Below the pieces are notes generated by a model, which was given only the letters and a program-made list of their open reading frames with translations, was not told where the DNA came from and did not search any database. A DNA stretch of 64,000 nucleotides from Chaetorhynchus papuensis. Its lineage: Eukaryota; Chordata; Aves; Passeriformes; Rhipiduridae. Shown here piece by piece: positions 36,101 through 48,273 of this stretch. Within the stretch, counting starts at the first letter, position 1, and every line of letters begins with the position of its first letter. Location: assembly GCA_013396525.1 (NCBI GenBank), contig VWYX01000686.1, positions 299,345 through 363,344 of the forward strand. Reading direction: 5' to 3'. The translations under genes were made by a program, and so were the position numbers.

Positions 36101-38645
36101 AAGGGGACTGATGTGACCCTGCTGGAGCCCCCCGAGGTGAAGGAAAAGTAAGTGCCAGTGGGGAAGGCTCCCTGCTCCCTGGCCTTGTACAGCTGGGAGC
36201 CATGGCACTGGCCCTGCCAGCTCAGGGCATCTGCCCCAGCTTCAGTGCCACTGGTGGGAAAAACCCATTCAGCTCCTGCAGAGACCATTCAGCAGAAAAC
36301 AATCCTTCAGGTTTCTTGGGTCTCCTAAGGAAAGGATGAGAGGCCCCAGATGCCCCTTTGCTGCAGAAGATAGTTTAGAGGGGGACAAAAAAACCCAACA
36401 GCCTTCAATAGCATTTTTCAACAAAAGGAAAAAAATGTGGTCTAAGAATGGGTGAATTGCGCCCGAGCACATCCATATAAGGCTCCATTCTATGGAGGTT
36501 TGCAGAGGCTGAAGCAGCCAGGGTGCAGCCACCGGGCTGGAGGCTGCACTCTGGGGACCTTGTTACAGGCACTAGGAAGCTCTGCAGGGGAAGTCAGGGT
36601 GCTCCACGGGTTTGGTGGGGTGATGCAGCCCCACACTGCGGACATCCTCATGCTCTCCACAGGTTTGAGCTGAGCCCCAGGATGAGGGAGGCCTGCCTCA
36701 TTGTCAAGACCCACCTGGGCCACCCCGGTGCTGCCAAGAGCAAAGAGGTGGTGAGTGGAACTCTGGGGTTGGCATGGCTTGCCCAGCCCCTGCCAACATC
36801 CCCCAGAGCTGGCCCTACCCAGAGAGGGGCCAGCAAAGCCTGGCTCAGCACCTTCCCCCAGAATACAGCCCTTTGCTCTGGAGTTTGTCCCAGATACCCC
36901 AAAACCCATGTGGACTCAGCTCAGGCCATGCCCAGCATGGGTTTGGGCGATTCAGAATCCTGCCTTCACCCACCTCCTCGGGAGCAGGGATTCTGCTCCC
37001 CCCACCTGGGCTGGCAGCAGGGGTGGGTGCCAGGGTGCGAGGCCATGCAGAGGCTTAGGGGGAGCTCAGCCCCTCTCTGCCCACAGCTCGCCAGCAGCAG
37101 CCTGGTCCTTCAGGAGTGGTTCCGTCTGTCCAGCCAGAAGTCGTCCGTCCCTGACACAGTCGCCAACCACCTCCTGGCCTTTGCCGAGGTCTCGCCGGCT
37201 CTCCTGGCCCACGTGGTGAACCTGGCAGACGGGAATGGCAACACGGCCCTGCACTACAGTGTCTCCCACTCCAACTTCCACATTGTGCGGCTGCTGCTGG
37301 ATACGGGTCAGTGCCCCCCACCCCCAGAAACATCCCACTGTACCCCAGGTCATGTCCTAGCCATGTCAGCACAGGGGGAAGGCACTGGCAGCAGAGGGGC
37401 AAGAAGAGCTGCCCTAGGCTGTGTCTGTTCCTAGGTGTGGGGATGGGCAGTCACCCCAGTCCATTTGGGAGCCCAGATTTGATGGGGGAGATCCATCAGC
37501 AGTTCTGTGCCTGTGGGATGGCTCGCAGCACCCTGGGAAGGACTCTGAGGGGGTGCCAGGCATGTGGCTTGGTCCATGTCTCCCACCAGCCCTGCAGCAT
37601 CCTGAGCCCCCTCTGCCCACCCCCGCAGGGATCTGTAACGTGGACCACCAGAACAAAGCTGGGTACACCGCCCTCATGCTGGCAGCACTGGCAGCCGTTG
37701 AGCAGGAGGAGGACATGAACGTGGTCAGGAGGCTCTTCAGCATGGGCAACGTCAACGCCAAGGCCAGCCAGGTTGGTGCGGGCTGAGGGCCACCACATCC
37801 TGATCCTCAGCTCCCACCCACAAGCAGATGCCAGAGCCACACTTGGCTTTTCCAAGGGCAGGCCAATGGCTCCAAAACCTGGAGGCGTCAGGGCATAGGG
37901 AGGGCATCACCTTAGGAGCTCCTCCTGCCTGGCAGCAGGGCTGTCTCAGCAGTGGTCCTGTGGTGCGGGAACAAGTGGGTGGCACAGTGGGGGCAGGGGT
38001 GGCCTGGCAGCATCCCTTCCTTGCAGGCTGGCCAGACAGCACTGATGTTGGCCGTCAGCCACGGCCGGCAGGAGATGGTGGAAGCCCTGCTCGCCTGCGG
38101 GGCTGACGTGAACCTGCAGGACGAGGAGGGCTCGACCGCGCTGATGTGCGCCTGCGAGCACGGCCGCGTGGAGACCGTGAAGCTGCTGCTGGCCCAGCCC
38201 ACCTGCAACATCTCCATCGTGGACAGTGTAAGGCTCTGCCACCGGGCCTGGGCAGCCCACGCTACATCCTGTCCCCAAACCCCTTTCTATGTGCTCTCCC
38301 TTACTTTCTAGGATGGTAACAATGCTGTTGCCATCGCACTGGAGGCTGGTCACAGTGACATCGCCACGCTCCTCTACGCCCACCTCAACGGCACGAAGGC
38401 GCAGGCACCTGTGAGTACCACACCACTCCCCACGGGAGGGGAAAGGGCTGTGACACAGACGAGTGTCTCCAGGAAAAGGCTGCAGGAGCAAGAGCAGAGC
38501 ATTTCAGGCTCCACATGCTCAGAACAGCCCTGCTGGCCCTGACCAGGAGTCACTGGAGGGGTCTCTGGTGACTCTACTCTTTCTGGAGCAGGGGACGTCA
38601 CCAACAGCCACAAAGAGCCCTGGGAGTCCAGAGAAACCAAATTAG
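33143..38645 (+). CDS. KANK3: KN motif and ankyrin repeat domain-containing protein 3 (KANK3)
   Basis: KANK proteins are cytoplasmic adaptors that bind talin through the KN motif and regulate actin and cortical microtubules at adhesion borders. Ten coding exons fit in phase: 33143-33179, 33452-35188, 35712-35811, 35950-36147, 36663-36750, 37087-37306, 37629-37771, 38027-38227, 38312-38410, 38592-38645, giving 958 aa. The start is AAGATGG and gives MAQPAPLNQNLP, close to human KANK3. The KN motif is at about 31-60 (YSVETPYGF, LDLDFLKYV). Coiled coils lie at about 222-270 and 391-431. A conserved KSIMKKRDG/LQFVGVLNGEY segment is near 595-626, then an acidic Ser/Glu stretch. Five ankyrin repeats run from about 772 (NGNTALHYSV) to about 940. 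Intron 3 is mostly a CR1 fragment. The large exon has a cysteine-rich stretch (ECCPPTSC, GCCPD) that I do not know from mammals. Neighbours match human 19p13.2. Identity is firm; exact ends of the acidic exons are slightly less so. Confidence 0.95.
35378..35672 (+). mobile_element. CR1 LINE 3' fragment in KANK3 intron 3
   Basis: Shows typical CR1 3' sequence: GTGAGGCCCTGGCACCGATT, GGAAGTGTTTAAGGCCAGGT, and a tail ending in ATTCTGTGATTCTGAAATTC. It is 5'-truncated and in the same orientation as KANK3. Confidence 0.92.
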
Positions 38646-39995
38646 AGTGACCTTGGGATACAGCCAGGGGCCACCATCAGCACTGGGCTGTGATTCACAT
38701 CCCCTCACCTGCTACCCCTCTGTGCCAAACCGCTCTCTGCAGCTTCAGTCCCACCACAAGCACTATCCCTGGGCCTCCCTCGCCCATCTCCTCTGCTGGA
38801 TGCTGCCCACGTGCGGCCACCTCACTGCACCAAGTGACAGGAGCCAAGTGACCTCGGGGTGGGACACACGGGGAGCAGAAGCCACCCCATCCCCTCTGCT
38901 CCCTGCCGCGACCACCGGAGCTGCACCACCTCTGAGCCCTCTGCAAGAAAGAACAGTAAAGAACCCAGCAGAAACAGCACCTGGTTTGTGCTCTCCGACA
39001 GCTCCGAGACAGCAGCCAGTGCCAGTGCCAGGGAGCCAGGAGGGCCAAGTGACAGCTCCTGGCCCCGGCAGGGACGTGGTGCTCTGCAGGCACGTCCTGT
39101 GCAGCAATGGGAGAGAGAATGCTGCCTTGGACAGGGGCTGGGAGCGTTTCCAGACTCAAATACTTGCCCTTCTTTTCTGGCATTTCCTTTCCTGGCTGAA
39201 ATCCGATTTTTTTTCTCTTTTCTAGCACATGCACACAAAGCAAAAAATTTATATTGCTTGGCCAAAGGATGAAGTTTGACATGAAATCACTTGGGATTTG
39301 ATTTGCTCAATGGGAGCAAAACCTCTGAGCAGTTGGGGTTGCAGCCAAGTGACAAAAGGGGCTGAGGGCCAAGGATGCATTTGGCAACTAAGCCTGCCTA
39401 GCTGATAACCCACATGGGGAGCGGGTCCTTCTCCCAAGGGAGAGAGACCAATTACCTCCTAAACATTCCCCAGTTAACCAGTCGCGCAGGCTGTGCAGAC
39501 AGCCAGAGCCCACAGACAAGTCCCTCTCTGCCCACTTTCCATCCCAAAAGGGAGGAGAGCAGCTGATGACAGCACCAGGAAAAACACATGGGCCAGAAGA
39601 GCTCAGCGCACACAGGCAGAGCCTGCAAAGGGGAACGCGTATGTCAGAGAACGTGTGTCTGTGCAAGTGTGTGAGTATCGTGCGGGGCGGGAACAGGGTA
39701 AGGACAAGGACCGGGAGGAACAAGGGTTTTGCATGGGAAGGCAGCTCTGCTCCGAGCCCTTCACAAAGGTAATGTGTCCCACCCCCCATTCCTGCTCCTT
39801 GGCCCAGCCTCACCACTTCTGCCCCTGCCTGGTCTGAGCTGGGGAGCCCCACAACCCTCCCCAGAAACTTGCTCTCAGCTTTGCACTGGAGTTAATATAC
39901 AGCGCTCACTGCCACTCCCTAATACACTACTCTGTTTACTGGTATTTTAATACTGGTGTTTATTTTTAAGATATAAATAAAACTTAAAAGTTATT
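38646..39995 (+). other. KANK3: KANK3 3' untranslated region
   Basis: Runs from the TAG stop at 38643-38645 to just after a canonical polyadenylation signal at 39976-39981. No other gene feature is seen. The extent is inferred from that signal. Confidence 0.55.
39976..39981 (+). terminator. KANK3: Polyadenylation signal AATAAA, KANK3
   Basis: A canonical hexamer in an AT-rich stretch, the first convincing signal after the KANK3 stop codon. Confidence 0.6.
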
Positions 39996-41590
39996 TTGAA
40001 ATATTACAGTGACATCAGCAGTCTCCTGCCTCCTTGTCTGGCTCACAACAAACCCTGCAAGAGCTGCAGCAGAGGCGCAGCCTGGCACAGCCCCTGACCT
40101 GAGCAGGGGACCCCACATTCCAAGTCATTCACTGCAAGTTTATGCACTGGCTACATCCCTCAGTCTGGTTTTCTTCCTGCTGAGGTGTCCCAGGTAGGTG
40201 CAGCAGCGTCTCTGCCCATTTCATTCTGCAGGACCAAGATGGACACAGGACCAGCCACAGCCCTGCACCACCCCTGGTTCTCTGTGGTGCTCATATTACA
40301 CTGCATCATTAAAAGGCAATCACCAGACCAAGTGTGAGGATGCAAATTGCCTCCCTGACGTGCTCAGGGACCAGGCTGACCCCACAGGGATATTCCAGAA
40401 GGGATACAGCTCAACAAGCCACTCTATCCCAGTCACCAAGCACTCGGGGCTGGCAAGGGCCAGAGGAAACACTCTTGGGTCACTGCTGAAGCTGTGAGGA
40501 AATAAACAGCAGCCACAGAACTAACTCCGAGAGGAAATCTGGCACACACAACCAGTTCTGAGCTCTGCGTCACATAAGCCAGAGTACAGCCTTGTGCTAA
40601 TGCTCTGAAACACCCCCAAAGAATCATGACATCAAGCAACAGCACGAACACAAGGGCTTTCTCCATGGCACAAATTCCACACACCTCATGCTGCCCATGA
40701 GCTGCCCAGGGCACAACTAGAACTGGCAGAAAGGACAAATCCCACACTCTAACATCAGCCCTACAACAATCCTCAGAGCCTGCTCCAGTTCAGCATTTTA
40801 CACATCTGTCCCAGCAGTGCTCTGCTCAGCTTTAGGACACCCAAATCCTCAGTCACACCTGCCACTGAACTGCCTCAGTCAAGCTCAGGACACTGCAGAC
40901 AAAAACCACTCCCCATCAGACACCTTACATGAGAGACTGCAGATCTGACTCTGCTCAAACACACCACAAACCTGCACCACTCTATAAGCAGATTAAAAAC
41001 ACCAGTTCTTAAACACCTGCCCTTGAACCAGCAGTGTTTTCAGGCTCATTCTAAACTTTTCAGCTTTACTTTTGATTTATGTAACATCCTAAAATAACAC
41101 ATCTTGCTAACTGATTTTGTGGTAGAAGGAAAAGCCAAAGAGAGATGGAGGAGTCAATAAATCAAAGAGGAATGACAAGCATTTGCTCTCTGTGTGTGAC
41201 TGACAGGAAGGACAGCAAGTAGGTGTATTTATGGCAGCATTCACTGAGCAGTTTACTGAGGACAGACAGATAGAAACAGCAGGCTGTTACTTTGCAAGCT
41301 GGTACCAAGCTTGACTTTCAACTTGTGATTAAATTCCATTGAGGTCCAATAAGTTTCCAGTGCCACTTCATCACATACAGAAAGTCGCTTACCAGGAAGG
41401 TCAGGATTAAGGCTACCGTAATCAAAACAGAATTATTTTTGTTGTGACAGGTCAGTAAAGATGCAATAACGAAATGGTATTACAATGAAGACATTATGTG
41501 TAACCCCAGTAACAAGCAGGGCATGCTGTTACTGAACCCGAGGAAAGCAGGTGTGAGACAAACCAGACGTGCCAGGCGCTCGCTGAGTGA
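39996..41590. other. Convergent intergenic region KANK3/RPS28
   Basis: This is the space between the 3' ends of two convergent genes. It has a lower GC content than the rest of the window. Nothing recognisable as an exon, repeat or RNA gene is seen. Confidence 0.5.
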
Positions 41591-41620
41591 AACCCGGGCA
41601 AGGGGCTACTGGAAAAACCC

Positions 41621-41626
41621 TTTATT
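41621..41626 (-). terminator. RPS28: Polyadenylation signal AATAAA, RPS28
   Basis: TTTATT on the plus strand is AATAAA on the minus strand, about 150 bases past the RPS28 stop. Confidence 0.8.
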
Positions 41627-41777
41627 GCAGTGACACGGCCGCCACACTCCTCCCCACCCGCGACCCACGGCCGAACGAGCTGCGCCAGGCTCCATCCCCG
41701 ACGGGTGATCCGGCGATGGGCGCCAGGCTCCCTCCCCCGATGGACGATCCGGCAGCAGGAGAGGCCCCGGGTCCCGC

Positions 41778-42293
<516 letters not shown>

Positions 42294-43631
42294 ATGGCGA
42301 CGGCAACTCGTCTGATCCAGCGGCTCCGCAACTTCCTGGCGGGGGTAAGAACATCCCCGGGCTCGGGGCTCCTCTGCACCGCGGGGCACTGCGCTGCGCC
42401 CCCGGCTCCGCAGAGCCTCCGGCGCAGGGCGGCAGCCCCGCCTGAGCTGCTCTGGCCTTGCCTTGCAGCGGGACCTCCAGGCGAAGCTGCAGCTGCGCTA
42501 CGAGGAGATCGCCAAGAGGTGCCGGGGCCGGGCCGGGCCGGGCGGCGGGCGGGGCGCTGAGCCGCCCCCACCCCGGCCCCGCCGCTGACGCTCGGGTCGT
42601 TCTCTGCCTAGGACCCAGCCGCCGCCGCGGCTCCCGGTGGGCCCCAGCCACAAGTTCGCCGATAACTATTACTGCAGCCGGGACGGGCGCCGGGAGTCGC
42701 TGCCTCCCGTGGTGGTGGCGGCGGCGCAGAGAACTCTGCCAGCGAGGGCACAGGCCGGCAGGTAGGTCTGATGCGGGCGGTGCTGCCGGCGCGGAGCGGG
42801 CTCAGCCCTGATATACACCAGGAACACAGAATGTGCCCAGCAGATTGGCACAAGAATGTGGAACTGATTATTTGGGTCTATATTTCCTTGAAAATAAGTG
42901 AGGTGGGAGGAAGTTCGCTTACTCTGCTTGGGGGAGACCCCACCTGGAGCATCTGTCCAGCTCTGGGGCCGCTAAGAAAGGAGCTGTTGCAATGAGTCCA
43001 AAGGAGGCCACAGAGATGCTCCGAGGGCTGGAGACCCTCTGCTCTAGAGCCGAGCTGGGGGTGCTCACCTGGAGAAGAGAAGGCTCCAGGGAGAGCTTAG
43101 AGCCCCTTGCAGGGCCTAAAGGGGCTCCAGGAGACTCGGAGAGGGACTGGGGACAGGGGATGGAATGCCAGGACAAGGGGGAATGCCAGAGGGCAAGGCT
43201 AGATGGGATATTGGGAAGAAGTTCTTGGCTGTGAGGGTGGGGAGGCCCTGGCATAGGGTGCCCAGAGCAGCTGTGGCTGCCCCTGGATCCCTGGAAGTGT
43301 TCCAGGCCAGGTTGGACAGGGCTTGGATCAACTTGGAACAGTGGAAGGTGTCCCTGCCCAGGGCAGGGGCTAGAACAAGATGGGCTTTAAAGTCCCACCC
43401 AATCCAAACCATTCTGGGACTCTGATTAACAAACACCTCCAGCACTACTTTGCAACCTGGGTTTCTGATTAAACCTAAGTGTGATTCCGGAGTGTTACTA
43501 AGGCCTCTTTTCTCTCCTCCTTTCTCTACCCCAGTTCAGACACTGCAGTGACAACAGCGGGGAAGAAACCAGTGACACCAGGACCACCACTTAGGAAGTG
43601 GGAAATTTCCAAGGACGAGCCCTACTTGTGA
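42294..43631 (+). CDS. NDUFA7: NADH dehydrogenase 1 alpha subcomplex subunit 7
   Basis: An accessory subunit of mitochondrial complex I (B14.5a), placed at the matrix arm. Four exons (42294-42344, 42469-42518, 42612-42761, 43535-43631) give 115 aa; the human protein is 113 aa. The protein starts MATATRLIQRLRNF and contains RDLQAKLQLRYEEIAKRTQPPP, VGPSHKFADNYYCSRDGRRE and the end PPLRKWEISKDEPYL, all close to the human protein. Intron phases are 0, 2 and 2. The last intron carries a CR1 fragment. There is no cleavable mitochondrial presequence, as known for this family. Identity is firm. Confidence 0.97.
42890..43433 (+). mobile_element. CR1 LINE 3' fragment in NDUFA7 intron 3
   Basis: Diagnostic CR1 pieces in order: GAGACCCCACCTGGAGCATC, CAGAGATGCTCCGAGGGCTG, TGGGGAGGCCCTGGCATAGG, CCCTGGAAGTGTTCCAGGCC, AGGTTGGACAGGGCTTGGAT. 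It has the same orientation as the gene and is 5'-truncated. Confidence 0.93.
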
Positions 43632-43755
43632 GCAGGGAGTGAGCTGGGGGCTGCATGATGGGCACAGGTGGTTCCAGAGCAGCTCTGGTGGGGAGGCTGT
43701 GCTGGTTGTGGCTCCAGGGCTGCTGCAGGGAGCTGATGTCTGACTGATAAATGTA

Positions 43756-43761
43756 TATAAA
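43756..43761 (+). terminator. NDUFA7: Variant polyadenylation signal, NDUFA7
   Basis: TATAAA, a known functional variant, about 125 bases after the stop codon. GATAAA just upstream (about 43746-43751) is an alternative. Confidence 0.4.
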
Positions 43762-44149
43762 GCTGTGATTACCACCCCCCATTTTGTCTATTTTATTTGA
43801 TTTATCCAAGTTAGTGATCTTCTAATACCAGTGTATTTGGTTGGTTGGAATAGTGACACAGCACTGGGCCATTTGTGAGCTGTAGTCAGTCAGTGAAGAG
43901 CAGAGCTGAGTGAAGCACAGCCTCGCTCACAGGGCTTCCCCCTTGCCCAGGTTCTGCGAGAAAGGTTCAGCAGCCTGGGGCACTTCCCCCCACCTGCCAG
44001 TGCCAGTGTCCTGCTGTGACCGCACGCTGCTTGGTCCAACAGAGCGCTGTCCAGCCCCTCCCCGGGGACAGCATGTCACTGCCGACTGCGGTGCTGATGG
44101 ATGTCCAGGGAACTGCGGGAGAGTGTAGCTGTTCCTGGCGCTGGGCAGG

Positions 44150-44486
44150 GGCTCGGCCGGGCAGTGGCAGCTCGGTCCGCTGACTGCCAGGGAGGCTGGT
44201 GCAGGCACGGAGCGGAGCCGGCCGCGGTGCCGCCGGGAGCGCGGCTCCACTGAGCCGCCCGGCCTCGGGGGGCGTGCCCCTCCCCGCTCACGTGACGCCG
44301 CCCCGAGGCCCCGTCCCGAAGAGTGCGAGGGGTAGGCGGGGCGCGGGCGCGCGCCCTTGAGGAGGCCCCGCCCCCCGAGCACCCCATTGGTAGAGGTCGG
44401 GCTTGAGCGCACGCGCTCTGCTTGCCCCTTCTGCGTTTGTAGCGGCGCGGCGGCCCCAGCGAGTCCCTCCGGTGCGGGCCCGCGGC
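44150..44486 (+). promoter_or_regulatory. CD320: CD320 promoter CpG island
   Basis: A CpG-rich stretch immediately upstream of the start codon. CTCACGTGAC at 44287-44296 differs by one base from the CLEAR element bound by TFEB/MITF and contains a USF-type CACGTG E-box. A reverse CCAAT box (ATTGG) is near 44386. The motif presence is direct; factor binding is inferred. Confidence 0.55.
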
Positions 44487-47400
44487 ATGGCCGGGCCGCG
44501 GCTGCTGCCGCCGGGGCTCCCGGTGCTGCTGCTGCTGCTGCTGCCGCTGGTGCTGCCGCTCCCGCCAGGCAACGGTGAGCCGGGGGAGGGGCCGGGCGGG
44601 TGGTGCCCATTGGTTCCCCGCGCACGCCCTTCGCTCTCATTGGCTGGAGCCCTCGTGCCCCCTGCGCGCGGGGTCCCCTCGGCGGGGGGGGCTCTCCCCC
44701 CCCGGAGCCCCCCAGGCGTCCCCTCACGCGCCCGTGCCCCCGCAGCCGCCCCGTCCCCCTGCCGCCCGCACGAGTTCCAGTGCGCGCCCGGCGCCCCCTG
44801 CTTCCCCCGGGACTGGCGCTGCGACGGCCACCCCGACTGTGACGACGACGGGGACGAGTGGGGCTGCGGGACCGCGACTGTGGCGGAGCCGAGTCCCCGC
44901 GGCCCCGCGGTGACCCCGCCGAGGAGCTCGGCGGTGCCGCCCACCGGCAGCGCAGGTACGGGGGCGCGGGGTGCGGGCAGCGGGGGGCCGGGGGTGGGGG
45001 CGGCCGGCCGGACTGAAGCCTTTGTTCCCCGCCGTCTCTCGCCGATCCGGGGCAGCTGCGGTCACTGCGGGTCACTGTGAGTGGAGGAAGCGCTATGGGG
45101 GGCCCGCACCTTCAGCTTCTTCTGGTGGGGACGGCGATGACGCCCCACAGGGCTCCCTCGGGAAGCGCCTTTGAAGTACTTTCTTCGTTCTTCCAGAACA
45201 TGCAATTCCCAGTAGCTGCTTCAAACGAGAAGACACTGGAATCTGTCCACCTCTTGAGCTCCTCTGATCTCTGGGGAATGGGCAGGCTGAAGGGAAGAGG
45301 ATGAGGAGGAAGTTCTGGGCCATCCGAGCAGGCCAGGAGCTGCAGACACAGTGTCTGGGCTTGTGTCCAGCTGTGTCTGCACCCCAGTACTGTTGGTAGC
45401 AGAGCTACTTGGCTCTGGAGCATCCTTTGTCAGACCTCTTGGCTGTCTGGGGTGCTTGGAAGGGCTGTTCTGGCTTCCCTCACCCAGGGGGTTGCCGAGG
45501 GTGTGGAAAGGAGGGGGATTACTGCGGGTGTGAGAGACTGGGTTTCGGTTTGATGCCTGCACCAGCTCAACTGGCAGGTGAGGTGAAGAGCTGTGTTTTG
45601 GTTATACCTGTGGCTTCTCAGTGCCACGACAACAGGCTAGGATGCAGCAGTTCCAGCTCCAGCTGGGCAATTTCCCACCTTTCCCTGGTATGCATTTCCA
45701 GTAGGACTTTTTTTCCTCCAGTGTGGGTTAATCACGGTAGTGGCAGATAAGGTTTTGCTTAAATTGGAAAAGGCCTCTTGGTGCTCTTGAGGTAAGCTGG
45801 TAACTCAGCCAGGTGTGGACTGAAGATTGCTTTGAGTGCTGACCGTGAGTTGGAAGCTTCATGGACTTGTTACTCTTTCCTCACAGAGGCTTCAGCTACG
45901 CCTGAGCCTGAGGTCTCTGTGCCATCGAGGAGTCAAGGTTACACATGGATCTTGATTGTTGCAGGTATGTGAGACTCGGGGTGCTGCACATGGTCTTGGA
46001 CCTACCTACCTTGGGCTGTAAATTGAGTATCCTGATGGGGTCAATTCCAGACCCGTATCAGTAGCTGCTTTTGCTGGGCTGAGAGGCTAAAGGAGGCCTG
46101 ACACGACAGCTGAATGCTCTGCCTTGGATGTGCTGTATCTTTGGAAAGGCCATTCCGCACGATCTGGCACTAACTCACTTCCTCTCTGTCTGTCCTTTGC
46201 CCTCCAGGGACACTGCTCATCTCTGGCTGTTGGCTCATGGTGTTGAGCAGCAGAGCCCAGTCCCAGTGCCCAGGCCAGGGCAGTGAGTGGGTCTCTGCTT
46301 GTGCACTCTCCTCTCCAGGGCTCCTGAGCATCCTGGTAGCTGCGGGTTCAGTTGCTGTGTGGGGTCTGTCCAAGGCAAAACGCCGACCTGACATCTTCAG
46401 TCTTGAAAAAGCAGCCAGGGAACAGCTGATGCCTGACCAGAGCCAAAAAGGCTCCTCGCCCTGGAAGGTAAGTGTTTTGCATCCCATGTGCTCTATGTGC
46501 CTGAGGGAGAAATTCCTTCTTGCCCCGTGTTTCTGGCTTCTAGAGCTTTCCCCTTTGGGGGTAGGTTTCCCCAGTGCTGGGGTTTGACGCTGGCTAAGTG
46601 CCAGGCACCCACAAAAAACTATCCACTTATTTTCCTCTGCTATAGCTGAGCAGAGAGGGGGGGAATTGAAAACTTCATGAGATAAGGATTAGGGGAAAAA
46701 CACTTTAAGGCAAAACAGATTTAAAACTTAAACAGTATAAAGAAAATTTATTAACAGAGTTAAAAGTAAAAAGGGTAATGAGAACTAAAATAAACCTTTA
46801 GAACACCTTTTCTTCCCAGTCCCTCCCTCTTTCCCACCAACCATACAAGGAGACAAAACATGGGGTTTTGTTTAGTCTTCCACTTCTTAAAAATCTTTCT
46901 TCAGTACACTTAAGGAAAAAAGTTTCTTTCTTCTGCTGTGCCGTGGGGTCCTTCCCACAGGGGACAGTTCTCTATGAATTTCTCTAGAGTGGTTCTAACT
47001 TTCACAAACAGCAGCCCGTCCGACCTTGCTGTAACGCGAGTCCCTCCCACGGGCCAAGCAGTCTTCTCACAACTGCCTAGCGTGGGTCATTTTAGTTCAT
47101 GGGGTTTAGTTTAAGGATGAGCTGTTCCAGTTTGGAAGCAAGGGGTCTCTTTATCTCTGGAAGCAAGGGTCCTCTCCCTCTGCTCGAGTTCCTCACTAGA
47201 TTACAGCTTTTCAGTATCCACACGCTCCAGCGTGAGCACTGTTCCTCACGGGCTGCGCGTGGATCTCTGCACCCCCTCCCGCACCTCATGAATTACAGGA
47301 AAACAGTTTGTTGTATTATAGTCCTCACCACGGCTTGCAGGAGAATCTCAGCTCCGGCACTTGGAGCACTTCTTCCCTCTCCCTCTTTTCACTGACCTCG

Positions 47401-48273
47401 GTGTCGCCATGTTGGTTCTCCTCACGTGTCCTCACTTCTTTTTTTTTTCTCTGACTCGGAAGAAAATTGTTGTCTGTATGTATTATTGTTTTCAAGTTCC
47501 ATCAGTTGAAAAGTTCTTAGAGTGCTTCGCTGCGCTGAAAAGGTTGATTTTGTCTGGGCTCCATATCGGGGAACTGTTCACCGTGTTTTCATTGCTGGCC
47601 ACTGGTCTCTGCCGGCACCGCACGGGCGGCCCCGGCCACGGGGTCCCGGCCTCAGGGGGGCTCTGGCTGCGAGCCAGGATCGCCCCCGGGGCCGCCTCAC
47701 CACCCCTCGGGAGAAGAAAGAGAACTTCCCGCGGTTTTTTCCTTTTCAAGATACCATCACGGAGGTGTTACCAACTTCTCTAATTGGGCTGGTAACCTGC
47801 CCATCGTCAGAGCCCTCAGCAATTGGCTCTGTGCCAGACATAGTAGAAGCTTCGAGCAGCTCCTCCCGCCCACTAAAACCAGGCTGTGTTAAACCAACAC
47901 ACTCAGCTCCGCTGATGCTTGCCAGTGGGTGCACGGAGTTTCAGTCTGCCCTGAAGCAGCAGAACTCCCTCCCTTTCCTCCCTGCTGCCAAGGACATGGA
48001 GCAGTCCTGCTAAGATACTGATCTTCTGGTGTGGGATTTTTTCCTTCACTTTGTGTAAATTGAAGTCAAACCAGGTTTCTTCCCAAAGGACTGTCAATAA
48101 CAGGTGTTTTTCTGGTTTTGTAACAGGGATCCTTATGCCAAGGTGATAAGGTGGGACTAGCCTGATCTGTCTCCTGCTCACCACAGAGTCTGACTGAATT
48201 GGACATCAGCTCTCAAATCTGGCTTGCTACACTGGAATACCGAGAGGATGCTCCCTTTGTAAATGGGTCTTAA
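44487..48273 (+). CDS. CD320: CD320 antigen, transcobalamin receptor (3' exon provisional)
   Basis: A cell-surface receptor that takes up vitamin B12 bound to transcobalamin. Coding exons 44487-44574, 44746-44955, 45887-45964 and 46319-46467 join in phase to give 175 codons. The order is a leucine-rich signal peptide (1-28), one LDL-receptor class A domain at 35-70 with six cysteines and acidic calcium-binding residues (CDGHPDCDDDGDEWGC), a Pro/Ser/Thr stalk, a membrane helix at about 119-142 and a basic cytoplasmic tail. Human CD320 has two LDL-A domains; I cannot find a second one in the 931-base intron after exon 2. Two acceptors fit the terminal exon: 48187 (stop 48271-48273, used here) or 48127 (stop 48163-48165). 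An LTR element occupies the last intron. Position next to NDUFA7 matches human. Confidence 0.8.
46575..47899. mobile_element. LTR retrotransposon remnant (passerine-type LTR)
   Basis: The stretch begins TGCTGGGGTTTGACGCTGGC followed by TAAGTGCCAGGCACCCAC, a pattern I recognise from abundant songbird LTRs. It ends near CAATTGGCTCTGTGCCAGAC ... TTAAACCAACA. It is about 1.3 kb, with no open frame of retroviral type inside, so it is probably a solo LTR. Ends begin TG and finish CA; I see no clear target-site duplication. It lies in the last CD320 intron. Orientation is not assigned. Confidence 0.6.

Noticed and set aside
43927..45075. 382-codon minus-strand frame opposite CD320
   Set aside because: Antisense shadow of the CpG-rich first CD320 exons.
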